This document shows positions 55,733-63,957 of a DNA stretch of 64,000 bases, in pieces. Origin of the DNA: Ruminococcus sp. AM36-2AA. GTDB lineage: Bacteria > Bacillota > Clostridia > Lachnospirales > Lachnospiraceae. The position numbers were made by a program, and so were the translations under genes. The notes under the pieces are model-generated. The model made no database searches. It had not been told where the DNA came from and saw nothing but the letters and a program-made list of their open reading frames with translations. The stretch is taken from NCBI RefSeq assembly GCF_003461955.1, contig NZ_QTYB01000010.1, forward strand, positions 116,019-180,018. The letters run 5' to 3'. Each line of letters opens with the position of its first letter. Positions within the stretch are counted from its first letter, which is position 1.

Positions 55733-57073
55733 CTAAATTACCTTATGCTCCAACCACTTGCGGCTGTGGAATCTCCATGTAAATATGATTCCGCGTACCG
55801 TCCAGTCCGCAAACATTCCGATCCAGACACCCATGGGACCAAATCCCAGGACACGGATGAGAAATACGCAAAGACAAAATCTGCAGGCCCACATGGTACA
55901 ACAGGATGTGATCATGGAAAACTTCACATCTCCGGCCGCCCGGAGTCCATATCCCGGGACAAATCCCATTGTCCACACGAGGGGTTTCACAATGGTGATC
56001 CAGTTGATCATGTGGATGCACATGGCTGCACTCGTTTTTTCCATGCCACCCAGGATGGTGACCGGTCTGGCCAGAACGTAAACGATCAGGCAGCTTACGA
56101 TAATTACGCATTCTGCGATAACGCAGAGTTTTTTTATGTAATAGACCGCTTCGTCTTTCCGTCCTGCACCCAGGCACTGGCCTACGATGGTCATCAGGCC
56201 TACTCCCACACCGATAGCTGCAATACCATTCAGATTCTCCAGGATATTTGTCATTGCCTGCGCGGCGATGGCTGTTGTTCCAAGCGTGGATACAGTAGAC
56301 TGGATTGCCAGTTTTCCCAGCTGAAACATGCTGTTCTCGATCCCCGAAGGGATTCCAAGTCCCAGAATACGGCCGATCATGCTCCAGTCCGGGCGGATCT
56401 TGAGGTAATTACGGACAACAATAGGCTGACGGTCTTTTCGCAGCTGGTAGAGAACCACCACTGCACAGAAAATACGGGAAACCAGTGTGGAGACTGCCGC
56501 GCCGGCAACACCAAGATGAAATACCCAGATCAAAATGGCATTTCCACCAATATTCATAACATTGGAGATCATGGAAATCATCATAGGCCCCCTGGTGTTC
56601 TCCTGGGCACGGAAAATAGATGCCGCGGAATCATACGCCGCAATAAACGGGAATGACAGTGCCGTAAAAAAGAAATACGTTTCCGAAGCACGCATAACAT
56701 CCGCTTCTACAGCCCCAAAAATCAGACGCAGCAACGGTTTCTGAAAGATCAGACAGACCGCCGATACTGCCACAGAAATCGCCGTGATGATAAAAAGTAC
56801 CTGTCTTGCTGACATATTGGCTTTTTCATAATTTTTCTGTCCGATATACTGCGCACAGACAATTGCTCCTCCGGCTGCCAGTGCTGAAAAAGCCTGGATC
56901 AGAAGTATGTTGATGGAATCCACCAGCGATACCGCAGAAAGAGCCGCAGATCCCACATTACTGACCATCATGGTATCTGCGGTTCCCATTATCGAATTCA
57001 AAATCTGTTCCAGCACCACCGGCACCAGAAGATTACGGATCATCCGGTTGGTAAACATATGCTGCTGTTCCAT
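55733..57073 (-). CDS. MATE family efflux transporter (intact)
   Basis: A 446-residue transporter with twelve hydrophobic segments in two homologous halves, of the MATE/NorM-DinF group. Markers include NRMIRNLLVPVVLEQILNSIMGTADTMMVSNVGSAALSAVS (conserved D in TADTMMV) and, in the second half, GIPSGIENSMFQLGKLAIQS. It lies 55 bp upstream of cbiD on the same strand with no terminator between, so it probably leads the corrin operon transcript. A role with corrinoid or a by-product is only suggested by position. Contrast with the broken MATE gene at 21307-22285. Confidence 0.9.
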   Translation of the reverse strand: MEQQHMFTNRMIRNLLVPVVLEQILNSIMGTADTMMVSNVGSAALSAVSLVDSINILLIQAFSALAAGGAIVCAQYIGQKNYEKANMSARQVLFIITAISVAVSAVCLIFQKPLLRLIFGAVEADVMRASETYFFFTALSFPFIAAYDSAASIFRAQENTRGPMMISMISNVMNIGGNAILIWVFHLGVAGAAVSTLVSRIFCAVVVLYQLRKDRQPIVVRNYLKIRPDWSMIGRILGLGIPSGIENSMFQLGKLAIQSTVSTLGTTAIAAQAMTNILENLNGIAAIGVGVGLMTIVGQCLGAGRKDEAVYYIKKLCVIAECVIIVSCLIVYVLARPVTILGGMEKTSAAMCIHMINWITIVKPLVWTMGFVPGYGLRAAGDVKFSMITSCCTMWACRFCLCVFLIRVLGFGPMGVWIGMFADWTVRGIIFTWRFHSRKWLEHKVI

Positions 57074-57104
57074 TAACTACATCCCCCGCATTTTCATTTA
57101 TAAT

Positions 57105-57134
57105 CTGATAAAATATTTGTTTATATTTTATCAG
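57105..57134 (-). promoter_or_regulatory. Perfect 12-bp palindrome in the MATE/corrin leader
   Basis: CTGATAAAATAT-TTGTTT-ATATTTTATCAG is a perfect inverted repeat with a 6-nt spacer, lying between the promoter and the MATE ATG. It could be a dimeric repressor's operator or a leader RNA hairpin. It has no T run and is too AT-rich for a terminator. Confidence 0.6.
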
Positions 57135-57150
57135 GTGTGTCATCTATGAC

Positions 57151-57179
57151 ATTATAACCTTTTCTTGCAGTTTTTCCAA
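57151..57179 (-). promoter_or_regulatory. Promoter of the MATE-corrin operon
   Basis: On the minus strand TTGGAA (57174-57179) and a perfect TATAAT (57151-57156) are 17 bp apart. The left end of an IS66 element lies 20 bp upstream of the -35 box, at 57199. Confidence 0.75.
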
Positions 57180-57231
57180 TATGTTTTGTGTGTTTTTCGT
57201 AAGTAGGTAATCATCCGTACCCTAATTTTTC

Positions 57232-57257
57232 AAAATAAGCCGCCCTTCCTGGGCGGC
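57232..57257 (-). terminator. Terminator after tnpC of IS66 element 1
   Basis: GCCGCCC and GGGCGGC form a 7-bp stem with a 5-nt loop; the minus strand continues TTATTTTG. It lies 8 bp after the tnpC stop. Confidence 0.75.
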
Positions 57258-57264
57258 TCATATT

Positions 57265-58902
57265 TTATCTATTTGTTCGAAGTTCTTCCGGCAGCTCCTT
57301 TGACCAGGGCAGCAGCCGATCTAATTCTTCCGCCTTTGGAAATGGTCCAATTCGGCGCAGCTGATCCAGAATGTATGTGAGGTACAGGTATGGCTTCAGT
57401 CCATTTAAAAGCGCTGTCTCTGTGATGCTGTATACAATGGCACTGGCATCTGCTCCCCGGATGCTCTTGGAAAACAGCCAGTTTCGACGCCCCACTGCAA
57501 AATTTTTAATCGCACGTTCCGCACTGTTATTATCAATACTCAGATGCCCATCCTCCAGATAACGGCGCAGATAGGTTTCCTGATTCAACGCATATAAAAT
57601 GGCATCACCAATAAGGGAAGATCTGTCCACAGAATCTTCCATCGAATGTAGCCATTCAAAAAATGCGTCCACCACAGGAAGTGCCTGTTTCTGACGTTCC
57701 TGATACCGTTCCTCTGCTGGTTTATCCTGGATCAGTTCCTCTATCTTATAAAGAATTCCAATTCGCGCCATGGCCTGGTATGCAACCGTGCCCTGCAGCT
57801 GTTCTTTTGTAAAATCCTTTTTCAATGCGGTAAGGGCTGCGTCAAACCGCCGTCTGGCATGGGCAAAACATCCAGATACAGTAATAGAATCCTTCAATCC
57901 GTGATATGCCTGATAGCCATCACAGGTGAGATAGCCCTCAAACTGCTCACCTAAAAATGTCTTCGGATGATAGCCGGCCCTTGTCCTCTCATAATCAAAG
58001 AGAACCATCTGCGGTGCTTCGCTGTACCGATCCGTCAGATAAACCCACATCCAGTTTTGTGTGGAACCACACTGCTCCGGTTCATCAATAACCTGAAGTC
58101 GGGTCTCGTCACAGTGGATGTAGCGGCTTTTCAGGAATTCTTCTTTCATCCGGGCATAGAGTAGTTTTAGATATCGGTCTGCGCAATTGATAATCCAGTT
58201 AGACATGGTCTTTGTGGACAGTTTCAGGTTATATCTTGAGAATTCCCGCTCCTGTCTTGCCAATGGCAGACCATTGACATACTTGGCATTCATAATGCCT
58301 GCGACCAGGGAGGGTGTTGCGATGCTTCCCTTAATCAATGCCGAAACCTTTTCCATCCGTTTCATGGCCCCGCATTCCGGGCAGCTGTACACATAGGAAA
58401 TTTCCTCCACCACTTCAAAGCGTGCCGGGACAAACTTCAACCGTTTTACAGTTTCTTTTGTAACTACTTTGTATTTTTTTTCGCAGTCCGGACAATATCT
58501 GTCTTCTCCTGTAAGCTTATATTCAATCCGCTCCGTTACCTCGAAGCTGGAGAGATCTTCTTCCTTCTTTCCTGCCCGCTTTTTACGCTTATGGGAAGGG
58601 ATTTCGATTTCTTCCGTTTTGGTATCTTCCATTTCCGCAGCTGCTTCCGCTTCGTTGAACAGGTTTAACTGTTCATATCCATCTGCGTACTTTTCACTGG
58701 AGGCCCCAAAACGACGTCTCTGAGCAAGTGTCAGGCGGTCAGACAGCAGGGCATTTAAAAACTCCAGCTCCTTCTGTTTCTCTTCCATCAGCTGCATTTT
58801 TGTTTCGGTTTTACGCTGCTGATCCCGCATGATCTTCATCAGTTCGATCAGATTTTCACGGCTCATGGTATTTAGTTGTTCATCGGTAAAAATCGGTTCC
58901 AT
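57265..58902 (-). CDS. tnpC: IS66 transposase TnpC (element 1)
   Basis: The catalytic IS66 transposase, 545 residues and apparently intact. It has an N-terminal leucine-rich coiled coil (about 10-60), the RRRFGASSEKY helix-turn-helix region, a zinc-finger-like block (CPDCEKKYK and YSCPECGAM), and the DDE domain with Asp265 (IHCDETRLQV), Asp328 (LTCDGYQAYHG) and Glu462 (IDNNSAERAIK). The C-terminal YILDQLRRIGP region is also conserved. It may still be active with tnpA and tnpB. Confidence 0.95.
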   Translation of the reverse strand: MEPIFTDEQLNTMSRENLIELMKIMRDQQRKTETKMQLMEEKQKELEFLNALLSDRLTLAQRRRFGASSEKYADGYEQLNLFNEAEAAAEMEDTKTEEIEIPSHKRKKRAGKKEEDLSSFEVTERIEYKLTGEDRYCPDCEKKYKVVTKETVKRLKFVPARFEVVEEISYVYSCPECGAMKRMEKVSALIKGSIATPSLVAGIMNAKYVNGLPLARQEREFSRYNLKLSTKTMSNWIINCADRYLKLLYARMKEEFLKSRYIHCDETRLQVIDEPEQCGSTQNWMWVYLTDRYSEAPQMVLFDYERTRAGYHPKTFLGEQFEGYLTCDGYQAYHGLKDSITVSGCFAHARRRFDAALTALKKDFTKEQLQGTVAYQAMARIGILYKIEELIQDKPAEERYQERQKQALPVVDAFFEWLHSMEDSVDRSSLIGDAILYALNQETYLRRYLEDGHLSIDNNSAERAIKNFAVGRRNWLFSKSIRGADASAIVYSITETALLNGLKPYLYLTYILDQLRRIGPFPKAEELDRLLPWSKELPEELRTNR

Positions 58903-59046
58903 CTGGTCGTCTCCATACTCTTTTACCTATAAAGAGTATACCATACAAGGCTTATTTTTTCGAGGAAGATCATGTCCTGAGGACATAGGAAATATGCGGA
59001 TATTTCCTGCATTTTTCGTCTTTTTGCGAATTGACAAAACCGATAT

Positions 59047-59400
59047 TTACAGGATAATTTTCGGATGCCTCTCCTCAAATGCACCCTGGGGATTCAGGGA
59101 TAATCCATCACACAGCCAGTGCATTTCTTTGAGTGTCACTTTCTGGAGTTCATCCGGTGTATCCGGCCAGCAGAAGCAGTCTTTATCCAGTCTTTTCATT
59201 AAAATCCAGAATCCGGATCCGTCCCATTGAAGAATTTTGATAGAAGTTCGCCTGCGATTGCAGAACGCAAACATGCAACGCGAATATGGGTCAAGTTGAA
59301 ATTTCAGTTTGATAATAGCTGCCAGGCCATTATAACTTTTTCGAAGATCTGTGACTCCGCATGCAAGATATACGGTGGTACTCCCTGCCAGTTCAAGCAT
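59047..59400 (-). CDS. tnpB: IS66 accessory protein TnpB (element 1)
   Basis: A 117-residue member of the IS66 Orf2 family: VYLACGVTDLRKSYNGLAAII, QLDPYSRCMFAFCNRRRTSIKILQWDGSGFWILMKRLD (key residues R-K-S-GL and W-GSGF) and FCWPDTPDE. Its start overlaps tnpA by 8 bp, the usual coupling. The role in transposition is required but undefined. Confidence 0.92.
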   Translation of the reverse strand: MLELAGSTTVYLACGVTDLRKSYNGLAAIIKLKFQLDPYSRCMFAFCNRRRTSIKILQWDGSGFWILMKRLDKDCFCWPDTPDELQKVTLKEMHWLCDGLSLNPQGAFEERHPKIIL

Positions 59401-59728
59401 TCTCTTTCAGGCTTCTTATAAGAATGTGCAGAAGCTCCTGCGGGCAATCCGGCATAATTTCTACCCGAATGCTGTTGGTAATGAAGATGCGTAGCGCAGA
59501 ACTGCCGTTCATTGTGTCACGGGCTGACAATTCCTGCTCCGTTGGCATTTTTGCAAAAATCAGTTCCGGTTGAGAGCTATTCTCCATAGCACGCAACTTG
59601 CGGTTCCAGTAAGTCATCGTAGAAACAGGAATTTGATGTTCCTGGCACCATTCCTTACAGGTTTGTCCGCTGGCTTGGAATGCCTTAAGGCGTTCCGTCC
59701 ATAGTACAAGTTTCTCATCCTTTTTCAT
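59393..59728 (-). CDS. tnpA: IS66 accessory protein TnpA (element 1)
   Basis: A 111-residue protein with an N-terminal helix-turn-helix: WTERLKAFQASGQTCKEWCQEHQIPVSTMTYWNRKLR (key residues SG-T, W and YWNRKL). This is the DNA-binding protein of IS66. It is the first gene of the element, 60 bp from the right-hand inverted repeat. Confidence 0.9.
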   Translation of the reverse strand: MKKDEKLVLWTERLKAFQASGQTCKEWCQEHQIPVSTMTYWNRKLRAMENSSQPELIFAKMPTEQELSARDTMNGSSALRIFITNSIRVEIMPDCPQELLHILIRSLKENA

Positions 59729-59901
59729 AATGATACAATCCTCTCTGGTTTTGGGAAAAGTATATCAGAGAAAAAGTAGAGATAACAGGTACAGATGATT
59801 ACCTACTTACGTTATTTAGTTGTGTGGTATTAGCGTTGCCTCGGCAAACCAGAATCTATCAAGACATCGATTATCTTATCCACCTAAATGTAAATGAAAA
59901 A

Positions 59902-61983
59902 TTATAACAGGGAATTGCTGTACGCTTCTTCAAAAATATCATTATATAAAAAAATATTTTCTGGATATCCAATAAGTTGATAAAAGAATGATTCTGGGAA
60001 AAAGTCTTGTGTACTAAGTATATTTCCAAACTTTCCTTCCATTCCTTCTTCTGCTAACATTTCTTTAACGATTTTTATAGTATCTGAATAAATATGTGTT
60101 GACCGTAACTTTCCAATACATCTTTCTAATTGAAATTCAATTATTCTCGGCTTTCCTTTACTATTTGTATCATGCATCCACTTATTAAAACTTTTTGATT
60201 CAGCCATTAATTCATGTATGGCATTTGTCGCAACTACACCACACCATGCGTCACTTAATGTCCTATATTGTCTATTTCTATGTTGAGCCTCAACAATATA
60301 CGTAAACAATCTTGTCATTAAAATCAAGTTTCTATGCGCATTTACTGGAATAAATGTTCCTAAAACTGAAATAGCTCCATTACGAATAAACATATCTGCT
60401 ATGTTAACAGCCCCCATTCCTCTTGGACTAGAATGACACGCACTTAATATCACTATTGGAGGTACCATAATATCCTCAGAAGCCATCCAAAATTCTTCAC
60501 CAACCATTATTCCAGCCATATTCTTTTTGATATTATAATATCCATGAGCTGAAATGTATAATATATCTGCATCCTGATTGTTCTTAATAAATTTAAGTAT
60601 ACTTTCAACACTATAAGTTTGTTGATAAATAACTGAAAAACCATCATATTTTTTTGTCATATCAATCAAAGTACTACGCACCAAATCACTCATTTGATAT
60701 ACATATTTGTTCTCATCATTATTGATAATGCATTCCGCTATAGCAACTTTACATTTTTTCCCTAAATAGACTTGGTTTTTTTTAAGTAATTCCAATTGCA
60801 ATTGTCTAGTTAATGGGGTCAACGGTCTATAAGAAATATTTTTATAACATTGCAATGGGACTTCATCATTTTCTAAAATTGCTAATCCTATTGGGAAATC
60901 AGAAAATATAGTAATATCTTTTGCTCTTTTTAGCACTTCTATTTGAAAACTATTAAAACAACAACCCAGTAACTTTCCTAAATCGCTAAATGTCTTCCAA
61001 ATATATTTGTTATTTGTTCCATCCTTACATCTTTGTTCAAGCTCTCCATATTTTTTATACAGTTCTTCTTTTACACATGATAATTCCATTAAAATTCCAC
61101 CACGTGCAATTGCTCTATGCACTCCCATTATCCTAATAGCTCGTTTTTCATTTTCAGATAATATACTAGCAGATAAACCATACTTTTTTTGTGATTTAGG
61201 AATGCCGGGGAAAGTTATCACAACACTAATATCAAATTTATACATTTGCTTAACAATTTCATCATCATATACTTTATTAGCCTTATCATCCCAACAAGTT
61301 ATGCCTTTTTTTTTCATTGAAATCAAGGTGTTAAGGTGCGATATGTTTTTCCATTGCATGTCAATACACTTTTTCTCTATCTCACTACAATTGAATATTT
61401 CTAACAATAAATTATTTGTTTCTCCAAATTGTCGACTAAGATAAAGCGCCGGTAATGCTTTTAGTTTTTCTCCTTCTAACCTAAAGTGAATGTTAATATC
61501 CTTAACTGCATCAAATTCAAAATCATTTTTTCTTTTAAGCAGCCAAATTTTTTCCCATTGCTTTTTGATCAATTCCTGGTTTAACTCATGAGTATAGTAT
61601 GTTCCTAACAATGGATTTCTTTTCTCACAGTTACTTTTTATATCTTTACTGCAATCTTCAGTTAATATAAATATGGTGGGGGCAATGTTATCTATCTTCT
61701 GATCAACAAGTATATAATCTGGAACAAGAACAATTTGATGCGGTGTATCATATGATGATGCCATAAATTCTTCATCTAAATCATATATATCAAATACATT
61801 TCTAGGCAAATGCATTATATACTCTATTGCACCTAATGTTCCATTCAAATCATCATCTAACAAATGCATTGTCCCATTATTATTCTTTTTTATGGATTCT
61901 GAATTTCCAAATAAAACTATAGGTCCGCTAAAACCATTGTCATTACTTTTGAATACTATAAAATATGTAAAATAATATTCCAT
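59902..61983 (-). CDS. CHAT-domain (caspase-like) protease, solitary
   Basis: A 693-residue protein with a C-terminal CHAT peptidase domain (about 420-620). The dyad is visible: His480 in LYISAHGYY and Cys516 in VILSACHSSPRGMG, followed by IADMFIRNGAISVLGTFIPV, the usual strand after the nucleophile. Residues about 1-400 match no domain I recognise; there is no TPR array, membrane segment or signal peptide. The C-terminal ~70 residues are helical. The gene is far richer in A and T than its surroundings and lies alone between two IS66 elements, so it was probably acquired horizontally. GGAGGATATAC precedes the ATG. CHAT proteases elsewhere act as triggers of cell suicide or as effectors of type III-E CRISPR and gasdermin systems; a defence role here is inference. 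Confidence 0.85.
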   Translation of the reverse strand: MEYYFTYFIVFKSNDNGFSGPIVLFGNSESIKKNNNGTMHLLDDDLNGTLGAIEYIMHLPRNVFDIYDLDEEFMASSYDTPHQIVLVPDYILVDQKIDNIAPTIFILTEDCSKDIKSNCEKRNPLLGTYYTHELNQELIKKQWEKIWLLKRKNDFEFDAVKDINIHFRLEGEKLKALPALYLSRQFGETNNLLLEIFNCSEIEKKCIDMQWKNISHLNTLISMKKKGITCWDDKANKVYDDEIVKQMYKFDISVVITFPGIPKSQKKYGLSASILSENEKRAIRIMGVHRAIARGGILMELSCVKEELYKKYGELEQRCKDGTNNKYIWKTFSDLGKLLGCCFNSFQIEVLKRAKDITIFSDFPIGLAILENDEVPLQCYKNISYRPLTPLTRQLQLELLKKNQVYLGKKCKVAIAECIINNDENKYVYQMSDLVRSTLIDMTKKYDGFSVIYQQTYSVESILKFIKNNQDADILYISAHGYYNIKKNMAGIMVGEEFWMASEDIMVPPIVILSACHSSPRGMGAVNIADMFIRNGAISVLGTFIPVNAHRNLILMTRLFTYIVEAQHRNRQYRTLSDAWCGVVATNAIHELMAESKSFNKWMHDTNSKGKPRIIEFQLERCIGKLRSTHIYSDTIKIVKEMLAEEGMEGKFGNILSTQDFFPESFFYQLIGYPENIFLYNDIFEEAYSNSLL

Positions 61984-61999
61984 GTATATCCTCCATGTT

Positions 62000-62027
62000 T
62001 CTATACTGCAAATGCCGCAAAGTTCAA
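62000..62027 (-). promoter_or_regulatory. Promoter A of the CHAT gene
   Basis: On the minus strand TTGAAC (62022-62027) and TATAGA (62000-62005) are 16 bp apart. Initiation would give a leader of only about 10 nt, just enough to hold the ribosome binding site. Confidence 0.5.
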
Positions 62028-62041
62028 TTTATCTTTACAAA

Positions 62042-62070
62042 ACTATACCACAATAACAGCTACATTGTAA
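62042..62070 (-). promoter_or_regulatory. Promoter B of the CHAT gene, formed with the IS66 element 2 end
   Basis: On the minus strand TTACAA (62065-62070) and TATAGT (62042-62047) are 17 bp apart. Four bases of the -35 (TTAC) are the terminal bases of the IS66 element 2 inverted repeat, so this would be a hybrid promoter created by insertion. Confidence 0.45.
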
Positions 62071-62214
62071 GCGCAAAATAATTCGACGGATTGTGTTGCC
62101 CTAAAAATCAATCCATAATAATCATTAGAGAATGCAAGCATTTCACTTCATTTTCTCTTTCTAGAAATGATAGATGCGAGCATTTTACTCTATTCAAGTT
62201 ATGGAGGTGTGCTC

Positions 62215-62628
62215 ATGAGAAGCAAAAGAATACCTGCTGAAGAACAATACCGTCTCATCATGGAATGCCGTCAAAGTGGATTGACAGATCATCAATGGTG
62301 TGTAGAACATGATATCAAGCCAGGAACTTTTTACAACTGGGTAAAAAGACTGCGTCAGAAAGGTTGTGTGGATTTACCGGCGTCAACTGGAAGCACCTAT
62401 CGTGCACCAGAAAGCCAGGAAGTTGTCAGAGTGGATTTTCATGATACTGACCCGATTTCTTATGAACAGCCATTAAATATAATTCCGGCAGCTACGGAAA
62501 GAAATAATCTTTCTGTAGCAGAGCCAATGAAGCTGTCTGTAGGAAGCTTTCATCTAACAATACCAAATGGAACAGATCCTCAGCTTCTGGCTCAAACGCT
62601 TCGCATTGTGAAGGAGTTGGAATGTTAG
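62215..62628 (+). CDS. tnpA: IS66 accessory protein TnpA (element 2)
   Basis: A 137-residue helix-turn-helix protein: RIPAEEQYRLIMECRQSGLTDHQWCVEHDIKPGTFYNWVKRLR (key residues SGLTD, WC, G-FYNWVKRL). ATG 62215 has TGGAGGT at 6 nt; an earlier ATG at 62167 in the same frame lacks one. It overlaps tnpB by 7 bp. It shares only the fold with tnpA of element 1. Confidence 0.9.
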   Translation: MRSKRIPAEEQYRLIMECRQSGLTDHQWCVEHDIKPGTFYNWVKRLRQKGCVDLPASTGSTYRAPESQEVVRVDFHDTDPISYEQPLNIIPAATERNNLSVAEPMKLSVGSFHLTIPNGTDPQLLAQTLRIVKELEC

Positions 62629-62966
62629 GGGATATCACAGCCGCCGATGAAATCTATATCGTATGTGGCAGAACGGATATGCGGAAATCCATTGACGGGC
62701 TGTGCGCTATTGTAGAGGATCAACTCCATATGGATCCAAGGCGAAGTGCCCTGTATCTTTTCTGTGGAAAACGTTGTGACAGGATCAAAGCTTTGCTCTG
62801 GGAATCTGACGGATTTGTGTTGCTGTATAAACGTATGGAGGTCCAGGGCAGATTCCGCTGGCCCAGAAATCAGTTGGAAGTAAAACAATTGACCTGGCAG
62901 CAATTCGACTGGCTCATGTCCGGGCTTGAAATCGAACAACCAAAGGCATTCAAACCTACGGAATGA
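62622..62966 (+). CDS. tnpB: IS66 accessory protein TnpB (element 2)
   Basis: A 114-residue IS66 Orf2 protein: EIYIVCGRTDMRKSIDGLCAIVEDQL, LYLFCGKRCDRIKALLWESDGFVLLYKRME (key residues R-K-S-GL and W-DGFVLLYKR) and FRWPRNQLEVKQLTWQQFDWLMSGL. It is complete and is followed by a 148-bp gap to tnpC. Confidence 0.92.
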   Translation: MLGDITAADEIYIVCGRTDMRKSIDGLCAIVEDQLHMDPRRSALYLFCGKRCDRIKALLWESDGFVLLYKRMEVQGRFRWPRNQLEVKQLTWQQFDWLMSGLEIEQPKAFKPTE

Positions 62967-63114
62967 TTGCATAAAACATCTATGCAAATCAACAGAAACG
63001 GAGGGGCCTCACCCTGTATCATGTCTGAAATCCCTTGTAAATGCCGGGGTTTCTGTTTCTTTTTCATTGCTTTTTATGGTATAATAAGAGCAGTGAAAAA
63101 GGAGTAGAAAACAT

Positions 63115-63957
63115 ATGGCTGGTAATTCAAAAGATTCAAAAATCCTTGCGTACAAAGACATGATCAACCAACTGAATAAGACCATTTCCACACAGACAGA
63201 ACTGATCCAGTCTTTACAAAAAACATTGGAAGCAGACCGTCTGGAAAAAGAAAACCTTCGTCAGCAGATTGAATATCTCACGAAGAAGCTTTTTGGTACT
63301 TCCAGTGAAAAACGGAAAGATATCGATGGCCAGTTGAATCTTTTTGATGAAGCCGAGCAGGAAGCAGATCCGACATGGGAACAGGAACTTTCTGATGACA
63401 TCACTGTTCCGGAACATAAGAGAAAAGCAAGACGGACACATGCAGATCTCTTTAAAAATGTTCCTTCCTGCGACGAGATCATTTCTCTTCCGGAGGAGGA
63501 GCGAAACTGTCCAACCTGCGGAACGCAGATGGAATGTATCGGGAAAGAATTCGTCCGCCATGAATTTCGCTTTACCCCTGCCAAAGGAAAAGTAGTAAAT
63601 ATCTATCGTGAAACCTATAAATGCCCGGAGTGTGCCATATCAGAGGAACATCCGGATGATCAGACATTTGTCAAAGCCCCTGTTCAAGAACCATTGATCC
63701 CGGAAAGTTATGCATCGGAATCCGTTGGCGGATGGGCAATGCACCAGAAGTACCAGAATGGTCTGCCGTTAAACCGGCAGGAAGAGGACTGGAAGCAACT
63801 GGGTGTCCCATTAAGCCAGGCTACGCTTGCTAACTGGATCATTTACTGTGCCGAGAATTATCTCCGTCATGTTTATGATTATTTTCACCGTCAGTTACGG
63901 AGGCGTAAATATCTGATGGCAGATGAAACCCGGGTTCAGGTACTGAATGAGCCGTGA
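63115..63957 (+). pseudogene. tnpC: IS66 transposase TnpC (element 2), 5' half only
   Basis: The 280-residue frame has the TnpC N-terminus: coiled coil, KKLFGTSSEKRKD helix-turn-helix region, zinc-finger-like CPTCGTQM and KCPECAI, and the first catalytic Asp in LMADETRVQVLNEP. It stops right after LNEP where intact IS66 transposases go on for about 230 residues including the second Asp and the Glu. The gene therefore cannot be active unless the interruption is a splicing intron. AAGGAG precedes the ATG. Confidence 0.88.

Larger units (their letters stand above)
57199..59810 (-). mobile_element. Complete IS66 family insertion sequence (element 1)
   Basis: A 2.6-kb element with the three IS66 genes tnpA, tnpB and tnpC on the minus strand. 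The terminal inverted repeats are 23 bp (57199-57221 and 59788-59810) with one mismatch; the outer bases are GTAAG, typical of the family. The 8 bp flanking each end (TGTTTTTC and GTTATTTA) are not a target duplication, so the element or its surroundings were rearranged after insertion. Confidence 0.92.

Noticed and set aside
57191..57198. Target-site duplication for IS66 element 1
   Set aside because: The 8 bp at the left do not match the 8 bp at the right flank (59811-59818).
59811..59907. A short plus-strand frame ending in NEKL right after IS66 element 1, as a possible 3' gene remnant
   Set aside because: No start, too short, and no family recognised; it may be chance.
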